Positions 35,388-44,519 of a stretch of 64,000 bases of DNA are shown in pieces (position 1 is the stretch's first letter; every line of letters begins with the position of its first letter). The DNA comes from JAMHWD01 sp035911135 (GTDB taxonomy: Bacteria > Pseudomonadota > Alphaproteobacteria > Micavibrionales > Micavibrionaceae): assembly GCA_035911135.1 (NCBI GenBank), contig JAMHWD010000018.1:62001-126000 (forward strand), read 5' to 3'. The notes below the pieces were generated by a model. It had not been told where the DNA came from. It saw only the letters and a program-made list of their open reading frames with translations, and did no database searches. The position numbers and the translations under genes were made by a program.

Positions 35388-35924
35388 ATGCCAAAAAAGC
35401 CAATATCACCGGAATACCAGCGGATTGCAAGAATTGCACGCAGTCCTGAATCCGCCGTGATCAAAACGGCCTATCGCCATAACGGCTTGCCTGAACCGCG
35501 CCTTATCCCCTATGACGACCTTGGCGAATGCACTATCGAGATCGGCATTACCATTGATGAGATTGAAAATCTGGTGGATGATATCGAGGAAAACGGCCTC
35601 TCCCTTGATGCAGGAAATTATTTTTTTGCCCATACCGGCCAGGCCGCGCGGTTGCTGCAAATCGGCCCGCGGGAATTGTTCCAGATTTACGGCTATGATT
35701 ACGCCGAAATTCACCGGGTTTTTATGTACGAGGAAGATGACGGCGCCTTCATGGAAGATGATGAGGCCTGCGCTATTCTGATTGATCTGGCCGTGGAGCT
35801 GGACCAACGGCACAAGGAACTGCACGGCAAGCCGCGCGAAACCAACATCACCAGCATCTACCAGTATTTCCACGCCAAAAATCCATACGACTACAAGCCT
35901 GATCTTGAGCCTGACGCGCCGTAA
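35388..35924 (+). CDS. Unknown protein with one copy of a repeated helical domain
   Basis: 178 residues, acidic and soluble. Residues about 53-168 align by eye with both halves of the next gene. The core is [20 protein letters not shown], followed by a long helix ([20 protein letters not shown]), then [15 protein letters not shown] and a terminal NPY. I recognise no known family. A 29-bp gap separates it from divergent lipB, and it lies 95 bp before the two-copy paralogue, so the two probably arose by duplication and may work together. Confidence 0.72.
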   Translation: MPKKPISPEYQRIARIARSPESAVIKTAYRHNGLPEPRLIPYDDLGECTIEIGITIDEIENLVDDIEENGLSLDAGNYFFAHTGQAARLLQIGPRELFQIYGYDYAEIHRVFMYEEDDGAFMEDDEACAILIDLAVELDQRHKELHGKPRETNITSIYQYFHAKNPYDYKPDLEPDAP

Positions 35925-36019
35925 GCGCCGCATGGGCACATTATGTCCTTCATTTTTTGATTTTGATTATACAAAGCCGCTGTGCTAGATATGATCTAAT
36001 CAAATAATAAAAAAGAATA

Positions 36020-37009
36020 ATGAAAAACAGGACCGGGATTTCACGATATTTCAAAGATATCGTTCGCATTGTCAAAGACCCTTCCGCGCCGCTGCACGGC
36101 ATGGAAGCAAAAAGCCATTCCCATCATGCGCTTCATGAAAATCCAAGGCCGCGCGCGCCATTTGGATTAAAGGGCACAGCCTATATCCGCCAGATGAAAG
36201 AGCTGATGGGCGATATAAACAATCTGCATGACCGTATCCAGAAAAATGCCGAGCCTGACCCGCTGCTGGATATCGAGCTTTTGACGATGATTCACACCGC
36301 CAGCGATTATTTCCGCTGCGAGCCGGAAGAAATCGCCCGCGCCCATGGCGGCGATCTGGCGGAATGGAATGCGCGCTCCTCCAGGGGGCTGGCCTTCATG
36401 GCCCTGAAACAGGAAACGCGGATGCTGCGGGATATGCGGAACGAGCTTTCCGAGACGATTAACCGCTTTATCGGCCTGCCGCGCGAGCGCACGACAACGC
36501 TGGCCACCTATCTGGAAGACCACCATTACGACGCCCCCAGCCTGACTGCCGTCATGCTGCGCGATCCGGCGCTGCGCGATAAATTCTCCGCCAACCATGT
36601 GTATGAAACGCCATTGGAAAAAGATGCGCGCTATACCGGCCCCTATAGCCGGGATAATCATTTCGTGGATATCGCCGCCGAGATCAACAAGCTGGACAAA
36701 CTGCTTGAACGGCTTGAGGACGAAGAAGACCCGCTGGAGAATGACGAGATGTTTCTGGCCGCCATGGATAACGCCTCGCATCTGCTACGTATTCACCCGG
36801 CCGAACTGTTTCGCATTTATGATGAGGATCTGGGCCAATCCCATGAACGCTATAAAAAGCAGGAACCCTTCATCAGTCCTGAAAAACAGGCCCTTATCCT
36901 TTACGACCTGATGGAGGAAATGGAACAGATCAAACAGGAACTTCTTGGCAATCCGCGCCGGAACAAGGACACCTATATATACGATCACGAACACATCAAT
37001 CCGTATTGA
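36020..37009 (+). CDS. Unknown protein with two copies of the repeated helical domain
   Basis: 329 residues, with no signal peptide or membrane helix. The first copy (about 54-176) has the core ASDYFRCEPEEIARAHGGDL and ends GLPRERTTTLATYLEDHHY. The second copy (about 211-329) has ASHLLRIHPAELFRIYDEDL and ends GNPRRNKDTYIYDHEHINPY. Together with the upstream gene this gives three copies of an apparently undescribed domain of about 115 residues. AAAAAAGAATA precedes the ATG. The function is unknown. Confidence 0.72.
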   Translation: MKNRTGISRYFKDIVRIVKDPSAPLHGMEAKSHSHHALHENPRPRAPFGLKGTAYIRQMKELMGDINNLHDRIQKNAEPDPLLDIELLTMIHTASDYFRCEPEEIARAHGGDLAEWNARSSRGLAFMALKQETRMLRDMRNELSETINRFIGLPRERTTTLATYLEDHHYDAPSLTAVMLRDPALRDKFSANHVYETPLEKDARYTGPYSRDNHFVDIAAEINKLDKLLERLEDEEDPLENDEMFLAAMDNASHLLRIHPAELFRIYDEDLGQSHERYKKQEPFISPEKQALILYDLMEEMEQIKQELLGNPRRNKDTYIYDHEHINPY

Positions 37010-37138
37010 TGTTTGATCACTTTATTATTCATAAAAAATGAGCAATTTTTAACACGGGACAAAACGCCCCCTTGCGCCGCTCCTCAAGTTTTGTTATGCC
37101 TTTGGCCATCAATCTACCATAAAGATGAAACCAGGCTT

Positions 37139-37224
37139 GCGGCCGTGGCGGAACGGTAGACGCGCAGCGTTGAGGTCGCTGTGGGAGCAATCCCGTGGAG
37201 GTTCAAGTCCTCTCGGCCGCACCA
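37139..37224 (+). tRNA. tRNA-Leu (GAG)
   Basis: 86 nt including an encoded CCA (37222-37224). The acceptor arm GCGGCCG (37139-37145) pairs with CGGCCGC (37214-37220), discriminator A37221. The anticodon stem CAGCG/CGCTG encloses TTGAGGT, giving anticodon GAG at 37172-37174 for CUC/CUU codons. A long variable arm (GTGGGAGCAATCCCGTGG region) and a GGTTCAAGTCC T-arm are typical of tRNA-Leu. Confidence 0.95.
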
Positions 37225-37355
37225 TCTGGATTTTCAAGAATCCCCATTCATAGTTATGGTATTTTGCATTGCAACATGCCTTACCTCTTGCGATTTTCAG
37301 GGCAGTTTGTTATTGCCTAGGCTTCGATAAAATCAATACGGAAATATTTCACAAC

Positions 37356-39695
37356 ATGGCCAAAGACAAAACACAGGACAAAGACGCCTTTCGTCAATCC
37401 GCACTCGATTACCATCAGTTTCCGCGCCCCGGCAAGATCGCCATCGTTCCGACCACGCCCATGGCCACGCAGCGCGACCTCGCGCTGGCCTATTCGCCCG
37501 GCGTTGCCGCCCCTTGCGAGGAGATCGAGAAAGATCCTCTGACCGCTTATGATTACACATCCAAGGGCAATCTGGTTGCCGTTATCTCGAACGGTACGGC
37601 CGTTCTGGGTCTTGGCGATATTGGCGCGCTGGCCTCCAAGCCGGTGATGGAAGGCAAAGCCGTCCTGTTCAAGAAATTCGCCGGCCTCGATTCCATTGAT
37701 ATCGAGCTGAACGAAAAAGACATCGACAAGCTGGTCGATGCCATCGCCATGATGGAGCCGACATTCGGCGGGATCAACCTTGAGGACTTCAAGGCCCCAG
37801 AATGCTTCGAGATCGAGCGCAAACTGCGCGAACGCATGAACATCCCCGTCTTCCACGACGACCAGCACGGCACGGCGATTATCGTCACGGCCGCGTTCAA
37901 GAACTGGATCGAATATTCGGGCCGCGACATCAAGAAAATCAAGCTGGTTGCCAATGGCGCGGGTGCTTCGGCGCTGGCGTGCTTGACGCTGCTGGTTGAG
38001 GCTGGCCTCAAGAAAGAAAACATCCTGGTCTGCGACCGTAACGGCGTGGTTTACGAGGGCCGTAACGAGGGCATGGACCCGGCGAAGGAAAAATTCGCCG
38101 TCAAAACCGACAAGCGCACACTGGAAGACGCCATCGAAGGCGCCGATGTGTTCCTGGGCCTCTCCGCTGCCAAGGCGCTGCCGCAGGCCTTTGTAAAGAA
38201 AATGGCTGCTGCCCCGCTGATTATGGCGCTGTCCAACCCGACGCCGGAAATCATGCCGGAAGAAGTCTATGAAGTGAAACCCGATGCGATTGTTTGCACA
38301 GGCCGATCCGATTACACGAATCAGGTGAATAACGTCCTTTGCTTCCCGTTCATCTTCCGCGGCGCGCTGGATGTTGGCGCGACCACAATCAACGAAGACA
38401 TGAAAATGGCCTGCGTTGAGGCGATTGCGGCGCTGGCCCGCAAGGAAGCCACGCCCGAAGTTGCCGCCGTCTATAGCGACGAGCACCTGCAATTCGGCCC
38501 GTCCTATCTGATCCCCAAACCCTTTGACCCGCGTTTGATCGTGGATCTGCCGATTGCCGTTGCCAAGGCCGCCATGAAAAGCGGCGTTGCCACGCGGCCC
38601 ATCAAGGATTTCGCGGAATATGAAATGAAGCTGCGTGAATATTTCATCCGCTCGCAGCTGGTCATGAGCCCTATCATGGCGCGCGCCAAGGAAAATCCCA
38701 AGCGCGTTGTCTATTCCGAAGGCGAAGAAGAAGCCGTTCTGCAGGCCGTTCAAGCGGTGCTGGATGATGGCCTGGCCAAGCCGATCGTCATTGGCCGCGC
38801 CAAAGTTGTCGAGACCCGCATCAAGCGCCTTGGCCTTCGCATGAAAATCGGTACGGATTTCGATATTATCGATCCGGAAGATGACCCCCGCTACCGCGAA
38901 TACTGGGAACATTACCTCAGCCTGATGGACCGCAAGGGCGTAACGCCTGCCACGGCCCGTTACCGCGTCCGTACCAGCACAACCGTGATCGCCGCCCTGA
39001 TGGTTCACCGCGGGGATGCCGATGCGCTGATCTGCGGCACAATCGGCCAGTATCACCGCCATCTGCGCCATATCAAGGACATTATCGGTCTGAAACCCGG
39101 CGTGGAAACACCGGCCGCGATGAATGCCCTGATCCTGCCGAAGGGGAATTACTTCTTCTGCGACACGCAGATCAACACCAACCCTACCGTCGCCCAGATT
39201 TCTGAAATGACCCTTCTGGCCGCCGAGGAAATCAAGCGTTTCGGCATCAAGCCGAAAGTGGCGCTGCTCTCGCATTCAAACTTCGGTTCGATCGAAAGCG
39301 AATCCTCGAACAAGATGCGGATGGCCTTTGCCGATATCCGCATGCGCGACCGCGAGCTGGAGATTGACGGCGAAATGCAGGCCGATGTGGCGCTGTCGGA
39401 GAAGATCCGCGCTGAAATCATGCCCAATTCGCGCCTGACCGGCGAGGCGAACCTGTTCATCATGCCCAATGTTGAATCGGCTAATATCGCCTTTAACATG
39501 CTCAAGGTTCTGGCTGATGGCATTACGATTGGTCCGCTGCTGCTGGGCGTTGCAAAACCCGCGCATATCCTCAACCCCGCCGTGACACCGCGCGGGATTG
39601 TGAACGCCACCGCCATTGCCGTGGTGGCCGCGCAGGTCGGCGAGCAGGACATGCAGGATGATTACACCCAGCGCAGCATCGTGCGTCATCTTTAA
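37356..39695 (+). CDS. maeB: NADP-dependent malic enzyme with phosphotransacetylase-like domain
   Basis: 779 residues. The N-terminal malic enzyme part (about 1-430) carries LAYSPGVAAPC, FHDDQHGTA and the nucleotide-binding VANGAGASALA. The C-terminal part (about 440-779) is a phosphate acetyl/butyryltransferase-like domain that is usually regulatory in this fusion. It decarboxylates malate to pyruvate with NADPH formation. The ATG at 37356 gives the usual MAKDKTQDKDAFRQSALDYH-type N-terminus; the frame extends back to 37269 without support. The gene follows tRNA-Leu. Confidence 0.96.
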   Translation: MAKDKTQDKDAFRQSALDYHQFPRPGKIAIVPTTPMATQRDLALAYSPGVAAPCEEIEKDPLTAYDYTSKGNLVAVISNGTAVLGLGDIGALASKPVMEGKAVLFKKFAGLDSIDIELNEKDIDKLVDAIAMMEPTFGGINLEDFKAPECFEIERKLRERMNIPVFHDDQHGTAIIVTAAFKNWIEYSGRDIKKIKLVANGAGASALACLTLLVEAGLKKENILVCDRNGVVYEGRNEGMDPAKEKFAVKTDKRTLEDAIEGADVFLGLSAAKALPQAFVKKMAAAPLIMALSNPTPEIMPEEVYEVKPDAIVCTGRSDYTNQVNNVLCFPFIFRGALDVGATTINEDMKMACVEAIAALARKEATPEVAAVYSDEHLQFGPSYLIPKPFDPRLIVDLPIAVAKAAMKSGVATRPIKDFAEYEMKLREYFIRSQLVMSPIMARAKENPKRVVYSEGEEEAVLQAVQAVLDDGLAKPIVIGRAKVVETRIKRLGLRMKIGTDFDIIDPEDDPRYREYWEHYLSLMDRKGVTPATARYRVRTSTTVIAALMVHRGDADALICGTIGQYHRHLRHIKDIIGLKPGVETPAAMNALILPKGNYFFCDTQINTNPTVAQISEMTLLAAEEIKRFGIKPKVALLSHSNFGSIESESSNKMRMAFADIRMRDRELEIDGEMQADVALSEKIRAEIMPNSRLTGEANLFIMPNVESANIAFNMLKVLADGITIGPLLLGVAKPAHILNPAVTPRGIVNATAIAVVAAQVGEQDMQDDYTQRSIVRHL

Positions 39696-39707
39696 AAAAC
39701 AACAGTC

Positions 39708-39864
39708 GTCATCCCCGACATTATCGAAGCTTGGCTGTAAGCCATAGCTGAGGTTATGAGCGGGGATCCGGCCTTTTTAATTTCCAGATCCCCGCTCCCA
39801 AGTCGCTCCAATCAGTCTTCGCTAACGCTACGACATGAAGAAGCGATCTAGGGTCGGGGATGAC
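39708..39864. repeat. 157-bp MITE-like element with 12-bp terminal inverted repeats
   Basis: GTCATCCCCGAC (39708-39719) and GTCGGGGATGAC (39853-39864) are perfect inverted ends. Inside, GAGCGGGGATC (39758-39768) pairs with GATCCCCGCTC (39787-39797). No coding potential is seen. The size and structure fit a non-autonomous mobile repeat or an expanded palindromic intergenic element. No clear target duplication is visible. Confidence 0.7.
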
Positions 39865-39879
39865 AGTGAACATCTGCGA

Positions 39880-39911
39880 AAACGCCCCTTGCCTTTACGG
39901 CTGGGGCGTTT
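39880..39911 (+). terminator. Possible terminator before yajC
   Basis: AAACGCCCC (39880-39888) pairs with GGGGCGTTT (39903-39911) around a 14-nt loop. It could end maeB transcription, 185 bp after that stop, or act as a leader hairpin of yajC. Confidence 0.5.
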
Positions 39912-39960
39912 ATAGTTCGAGCATCCGTCAAAAACGTAATAAAAAGCAGGAGCATTACCC

Positions 39961-40395
39961 ATGCTGATTTCCAAGGCATACGCCGCCGCAGCCGAAACAA
40001 TTGCCGCCATCGAAGGCGATATCCCGCCCATGCCCGAAGCGGCCAGCGCGGGGGAGATGTTGTTCTCCAACCTGATGGTGGTGGGCGTTCTGGTTCTGCT
40101 GTTTTATGTGCTGCTGATCATGCCCCAGCAACGCCGCTTCAAGGAACACAGCAAGATGCTGAACGAGTTGAAAAAAGGCGACCCTGTCATCACCGGCGGC
40201 GGCCTGATCGGCAAGGTGGACAAGATTATCCCCGACCGCGACGAAGTTGTGATTGATCTGGGCGAGGTAAAAGTCACGGCGCTGCGTTCGACGATTCACC
40301 AGAAAGACGACCCGCGCCTGCGCGCCAAGCCGGCCAATGATGCCGCGAGCAAGGGCAAGGCGGATACAAAAGCCGAAACCAAAGACAAACAATAA
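39961..40395 (+). CDS. yajC: YajC, accessory subunit of the SecDF translocon
   Basis: 144 residues. One membrane helix (about 37-53) runs into the family signature LLIMPQQRRFKEHSKML, followed by the small cytosolic domain GDPVITGGGLIGKVDKI. It associates with SecD and SecF to support Sec-dependent export. The N-terminal 30 residues are longer than in E. coli and the C-terminus is a Lys/Asp/Ala-rich tail. GCAGGAG lies just upstream. It heads a yajC-secD-secF-Mth938 operon. Confidence 0.95.
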   Translation: MLISKAYAAAAETIAAIEGDIPPMPEAASAGEMLFSNLMVVGVLVLLFYVLLIMPQQRRFKEHSKMLNELKKGDPVITGGGLIGKVDKIIPDRDEVVIDLGEVKVTALRSTIHQKDDPRLRAKPANDAASKGKADTKAETKDKQ

Positions 40396-40425
40396 ACCAA
40401 GAACAATAACCAAAGGCATCGCGCC

Positions 40426-41982
40426 ATGATTCATATCCCCCGCTGGAAAGCCGTCCTGATTATCCTGGCCTGCGTTCTGGGCATTCTCTACAGCCTGCCC
40501 AATGCGCTCTCGCCGGACAACCAGACCTTGCTGAAAAACCGCCTGCCCGGCTGGATGCCCACGCAAACGGTTAATCTTGGCCTTGATCTTCGCGGCGGCG
40601 CGCATTTGCTTTACGAGGTTGATCTCAACACGGTCTATAAGGAACGCGCTGATCTTCTGGTGCAGGATGCCCGCAGCGAATTGCGCGAGAAGAAAATCGG
40701 CTATAGCCGCATAGGCGCGGTTGAAAAAGGCCTGCGCGTTGTCTTGCGCGATGCTGCCCAGAAACAGGAAGCCTTGAGCACCCTGCGCGGCATCAACCCC
40801 AACCTGACCTTCACGGATGGCGCTGATGCGCTGACCATCGAGGCGGCGCTGAACGAGGCGGAAATCAAGATGGTTGCCGATCAGACCCTTTCGCAATCCA
40901 TTGAAATTGTCCGCCGCCGCGTGGATGAAATCGGCACGACCGAACCCGTGATCGTGCGTCAGGGCGAAAACCGCATCCTGCTGCAGGTTCCCGGCGCCAA
41001 TGCCGAAGATCTGAAACGTATCGTGGGCACAACCGCGAAGCTGACATTCCATCTGGTCGCCGAACCCGGCAACACCAGCCCCGGTGGAACACGCACGCTG
41101 CCCATGACCGATGAGCCGGGCCAGAGCCTTGCCATTGACCGCAAGGCCATGATCACCGGCGAGATGCTGGATAGCGCCGCGCCCGGTTTCGGCCAGAGCG
41201 GCGAAGCCATCGTGACCTTCCGCATGAATTCTGCCGGCGCGCGCCGCTTCTGCACGGTGAGCACCGAGCAAGTCGGCAAACCTTTTGCCATCGTGCTGGA
41301 TGAGAAGATCATCAGCGCCCCCGTCATCCGCGAGCCTATCTGCGGCGGGTCTGGCCAGATTTCCGGAAGCTTCACAGTACAAAGCGCCAATGACCTTGCA
41401 CTGCTGCTGCGGGCCGGCGCATTGCCTGCGCCGCTGAACGTGGTCGAAGAACGCACAGTCGGCCCCTCGCTGGGCGCGGACTCCATTGCATCCGGCGCGA
41501 AGGCCTGTTTCATGGCGCTGGTGTTTGTAGCGATTTTCTGCACGCTTTCCTACGGACTTTTCGGCATATTCGCAACAATCGGGATTGTGATGAACGTCAC
41601 CATCCTGATGGCGATCATGTCGGTACTGCAGGCCACGCTGACCCTGCCCGGTATTGCCGGTATCGTCCTGACGATTGGACTGGCCGTGGATGGTAACGTT
41701 CTGGTGTTCGAGCGCATCAAGGAAGAACTGCGCGACGGGCGCAGCATCCTTTCGGCCATTGATGCCGGATACACAAGGGCGCGAACGACAATTACAGATT
41801 CAAACGCCACGTCCCTGATTGCGGCGCTGATCCTGTTTTCCTTTGGCACGGGCCCGATCAAGGGCTTTGCCGTGACCATGTGCATTGGCGTGGCGACGTC
41901 TTATTTCTGCGCGCTGATGCTGACACGCCTCATGGTCCTGACATGGTATAACTGGGCCAAACCCAAAGCTATCGCTGCATAA
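40426..41982 (+). CDS. secD: Protein translocase subunit SecD
   Basis: 518 residues. RND-type membrane protein that uses the proton gradient to help release exported proteins in the periplasm. Signature NLGLDLRGGAHLLYEVD near residue 50; a large periplasmic domain (P1) at about 60-350; then the membrane domain with GPSLGADSIASG and LTIGLAVDGNVLVFERIKEE, including the conserved Asp. Length is normal for a short-form SecD. It follows yajC by 30 bp and precedes secF by 14 bp. Confidence 0.97.
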   Translation: MIHIPRWKAVLIILACVLGILYSLPNALSPDNQTLLKNRLPGWMPTQTVNLGLDLRGGAHLLYEVDLNTVYKERADLLVQDARSELREKKIGYSRIGAVEKGLRVVLRDAAQKQEALSTLRGINPNLTFTDGADALTIEAALNEAEIKMVADQTLSQSIEIVRRRVDEIGTTEPVIVRQGENRILLQVPGANAEDLKRIVGTTAKLTFHLVAEPGNTSPGGTRTLPMTDEPGQSLAIDRKAMITGEMLDSAAPGFGQSGEAIVTFRMNSAGARRFCTVSTEQVGKPFAIVLDEKIISAPVIREPICGGSGQISGSFTVQSANDLALLLRAGALPAPLNVVEERTVGPSLGADSIASGAKACFMALVFVAIFCTLSYGLFGIFATIGIVMNVTILMAIMSVLQATLTLPGIAGIVLTIGLAVDGNVLVFERIKEELRDGRSILSAIDAGYTRARTTITDSNATSLIAALILFSFGTGPIKGFAVTMCIGVATSYFCALMLTRLMVLTWYNWAKPKAIAA

Positions 41983-41996
41983 AAAGGCATAATGAG

Positions 41997-42959
41997 ATGA
42001 TTATCAAATTTCTCCAGCTCGTCCCCGCCAATACCAAGATTGATTTCTTCGGGCATCGTTATTACGCCTTCCTGACCAGCCTGATCATTCTGGGCGGATC
42101 GGCGTTTTATCTGGCCACATCGGGCCTGAATTACGGCGTGGATTTCACGGGCGGTACGATCATGGAGGTTAAGCTCCCCGAACAACCCAATCTGGCGGAT
42201 CTGCGCGATTCTCTCAATGATCTTGAACTGGGCGAGGTTTCCATTCAGGAATTCGGCGAAGCCGATACCCTTCTGATCCGCTTCAAGGAACAGCAAGGCG
42301 GGCCACAAGCCCAGACTGCCGCGATTGATAAAGTCCGCGCCAATCTTGATGAACGCTATCAGGGCGATGAAGACAGCCTTGTCGATTACCGCCGCACCGA
42401 ATTTGTCGGCCCGCAAGTCGGCGAGGAACTGAAAATCGCCGGGGTTCTGGCTGTAATCGCCGCCATGGTCGGGATTATGGGCTATATCTGGGTTCGGTTC
42501 GAATGGCAGTACGGCGTGGGCGCGATGCTCGCGCTTATTCACGATGTGGTCGGGATTCTGGGCCTGTTTTCCATCACCCAGATGCATTTTGACCTCTCCA
42601 CTGTTGCCGCGATTTTGCTGGTGGCGGGTTATTCCATTAACGAGAGCGTGATCATTTTCGACCGCGTGCGCGAGACCTTGCGTAAATACAAGAAAATGCT
42701 CATTCAGGATATCATCAACTATTCGATCAATTCGACCCTGCCCCGCACGCTCATGACCTCAGGCTCGACGCTGCTGGCGATTTTTGCGCTCTGGCTGTTC
42801 GGCGGCGAGGTCATTCGCGGATTTGTCTCGGCGCTGTTCCTCGGCATCCTGATCGGTACGCATTCTTCGTATTTCGTATCCTCGAACGCACTGTATTACC
42901 TCAAACTGCGCCCATCGCCGGATAACGCTGGCGACACCGCGCTGGCGACGAAAGCATAA
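41997..42959 (+). CDS. secF: Protein translocase subunit SecF
   Basis: 320 residues. Partner of SecD. Signature GLNYGVDFTGGTIMEV near residue 40-60, the membrane motif FVGPQVGEELK, the conserved charged helix VAGYSINESVIIFDRVRE, and a C-terminal LMTSGSTLLAIFALWLFGG. The ATG at 41997 follows secD by 14 bp. The gene is followed after 6 bp by an Mth938-domain gene, a conserved arrangement in alphaproteobacteria. Confidence 0.97.
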   Translation: MIIKFLQLVPANTKIDFFGHRYYAFLTSLIILGGSAFYLATSGLNYGVDFTGGTIMEVKLPEQPNLADLRDSLNDLELGEVSIQEFGEADTLLIRFKEQQGGPQAQTAAIDKVRANLDERYQGDEDSLVDYRRTEFVGPQVGEELKIAGVLAVIAAMVGIMGYIWVRFEWQYGVGAMLALIHDVVGILGLFSITQMHFDLSTVAAILLVAGYSINESVIIFDRVRETLRKYKKMLIQDIINYSINSTLPRTLMTSGSTLLAIFALWLFGGEVIRGFVSALFLGILIGTHSSYFVSSNALYYLKLRPSPDNAGDTALATKA

Positions 42960-42965
42960 AACCCG

Positions 42966-43343
42966 ATGGACGTAACGCCCCTCGTCCGGCAAGGCAGCAA
43001 AATCATCCAAAGCTATGCGGATGGAAAATTCCGCATCAGCGGCGATATTTTCGAGGGCGGCGTGATCGTCACCGCGGAAACTGTGACCCCTTGGCACCCC
43101 CCCGCCAGCATCAAGGACCTTACCGAAGAGAACTTCATGACCCTCGCATCTTCCTTGCAGGGTTTTGATGTTTTGCTGATGGGGACGGGCAAAACCCTGT
43201 CCTTTCCTGAAACCGCCCTTCGCCTGGCGCTGAAATCAAAGAAAATCAATCTGGATTTCATGGACACAGGCGCGGCGTGCCGCACCTATAACGTTCTTAT
43301 GGCCGAAGGACGGCGCGTAGCGGCCATTCTTATGCCGCTCTAA
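42966..43343 (+). CDS. Mth938-domain protein (NDUFAF3-like)
   Basis: 125 residues with the Mth938/DUF498 pattern IISGD-like IRISGDIFEGGVIVT, DVLLMGTGKTLSFP and MDTGAACRTYNVLMAEGRRVAAILMPL. The mitochondrial homologue NDUFAF3 takes part in complex I assembly; the bacterial role is not settled. It lies 6 bp after secF. The usual partner, a squalene/phytoene synthase-like gene related to NDUFAF6, occurs about 2 kb further on, separated here by two inserted genes. An unusual C7 run lies near 43097. Confidence 0.88.
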   Translation: MDVTPLVRQGSKIIQSYADGKFRISGDIFEGGVIVTAETVTPWHPPASIKDLTEENFMTLASSLQGFDVLLMGTGKTLSFPETALRLALKSKKINLDFMDTGAACRTYNVLMAEGRRVAAILMPL

Positions 43344-43388
43344 TATATTAACGCGCGATTAACGTTTTTTCCGTATCATCTTTACTGT

Positions 43389-44504
43389 ATGACGGAAAAA
43401 TACATCGACCATAGCCCCTCGGCGCTTATCAACGAACAGGCCAATGTTCAGGCGCAAACCTTCCTGCAAAAACTGGGCTATGACATCAAGGCCGATGGCG
43501 ATTGGGGCCCGGCAAGCCAGGCCGCCGCCGCCGACTGGCAGCGCATCAACAATTATTACAACCCCGCCGGCGAGATCACGGGCGATATTACCACGCGCCA
43601 GATGGCCGCGCTGGAGATGCAGGCGGCCGACCCTTCCATTTTCCAGCGCTTCAAGAATGCAGGCTTTTACGAGAATTTTGATACCAGCAGCTTTGATGAT
43701 CTCGGCCCCGTCCGCTCGGCTGTATTGTTGCAGGCCGCCTCCCATATCGGCGTAACCGAAAGCGGGGTGATCCCCGGAACGGATGAAGGCAATAATGCCG
43801 GCGTGGATGTCGAGAATTATCTGGGCGAATACCACATGGAAAAAGGCAATGCATGGTGCGCGTCCTTCACCAGCTGGACCTTCGATCAGATTGAAAAATA
43901 TGCCGGCGAGGGCAAAAACAGTTTCGTGGAGGGATCACCCAGCGTTAATTCCATGCTGGAAAATATTGAAGAAGCCGCACCCGATGCCATAAAAAGGCTG
44001 GATAAATACAAACCGCAGGGCGGCGATATTTTCATGATGATCCATCCCGATGGGACCGGACATGTCGGCATGGCCGCAGCCTCGCTGCAGGGCAATGGCA
44101 TGACCGCCATGGTCACGATTGAGGGCAATTCCGGAGACTCTGTCCAGCCCAATGAACGGGCCGTCTATACGGACCCTGAAACCGGACGGAATTTTTTCAT
44201 GGTCATTGATGCCGAAAATCCGGAAGCCTCCTATGTTGATTATGAAACAGAAATCGTCGTCATTGACGTGGAAGAACTGCCCGGTTTTGAGCGCATGCAA
44301 AATGCCTTCAACAGCTCGGCAGGCTTTGTGCCGACGGCACCGGCTGATCCCGGATTTTCGCCGGATATCGCCAAACTGGATACACTGACAACAGCCTTGG
44401 CCGCCTATGATCAGTTCAATCAGGATCAGGCCGCCGCCAACGCCCCGCAGGCCATGGACCCAAACATGGCCGTCCAGCCAGACACGCCGGGCATGACACG
44501 GTAA
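43389..44504 (+). CDS. CHAP-type cell-wall hydrolase with N-terminal peptidoglycan-binding domain
   Basis: 371 residues. A peptidoglycan-binding_1-like module (about 17-75, FLQKLGYDIKADGDWGPAS) is followed by an amidase-like domain with C157 (GNAWCASF), H225 (GTGHVG) and the acidic/Asn partner in TIEGNSGD (E245, N247), the CHAP/NlpC triad layout. A long acidic, Ala/Pro-rich tail follows. There is no signal peptide, so export would need another route, or the enzyme acts after lysis. Function as an endopeptidase or amidase is inferred. It interrupts the secDF-Mth938/NDUFAF6 neighbourhood. Confidence 0.8.
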   Translation: MTEKYIDHSPSALINEQANVQAQTFLQKLGYDIKADGDWGPASQAAAADWQRINNYYNPAGEITGDITTRQMAALEMQAADPSIFQRFKNAGFYENFDTSSFDDLGPVRSAVLLQAASHIGVTESGVIPGTDEGNNAGVDVENYLGEYHMEKGNAWCASFTSWTFDQIEKYAGEGKNSFVEGSPSVNSMLENIEEAAPDAIKRLDKYKPQGGDIFMMIHPDGTGHVGMAAASLQGNGMTAMVTIEGNSGDSVQPNERAVYTDPETGRNFFMVIDAENPEASYVDYETEIVVIDVEELPGFERMQNAFNSSAGFVPTAPADPGFSPDIAKLDTLTTALAAYDQFNQDQAAANAPQAMDPNMAVQPDTPGMTR

Positions 44505-44519
44505 TTAAAACAGGATAAA

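Noticed and set aside
37269..37355. 29-codon N-terminal extension of the malic enzyme
   Set aside because: Begins close to the tRNA-Leu gene and encodes a hydrophobic, Cys-containing leader not found in the family; the ATG at 37356 gives the expected N-terminus.
37317..39275. 652-codon open frame on the minus strand inside maeB
   Set aside because: It is antisense to a full-length, motif-rich malic enzyme. The His/Arg/Asp/Gly-rich composition is typical of a shadow of a GC-biased gene and no domain is recognisable.
39955..41382. 475-codon minus-strand frame across yajC and secD
   Set aside because: Antisense to two certain genes with conserved motifs; no supporting feature of its own.
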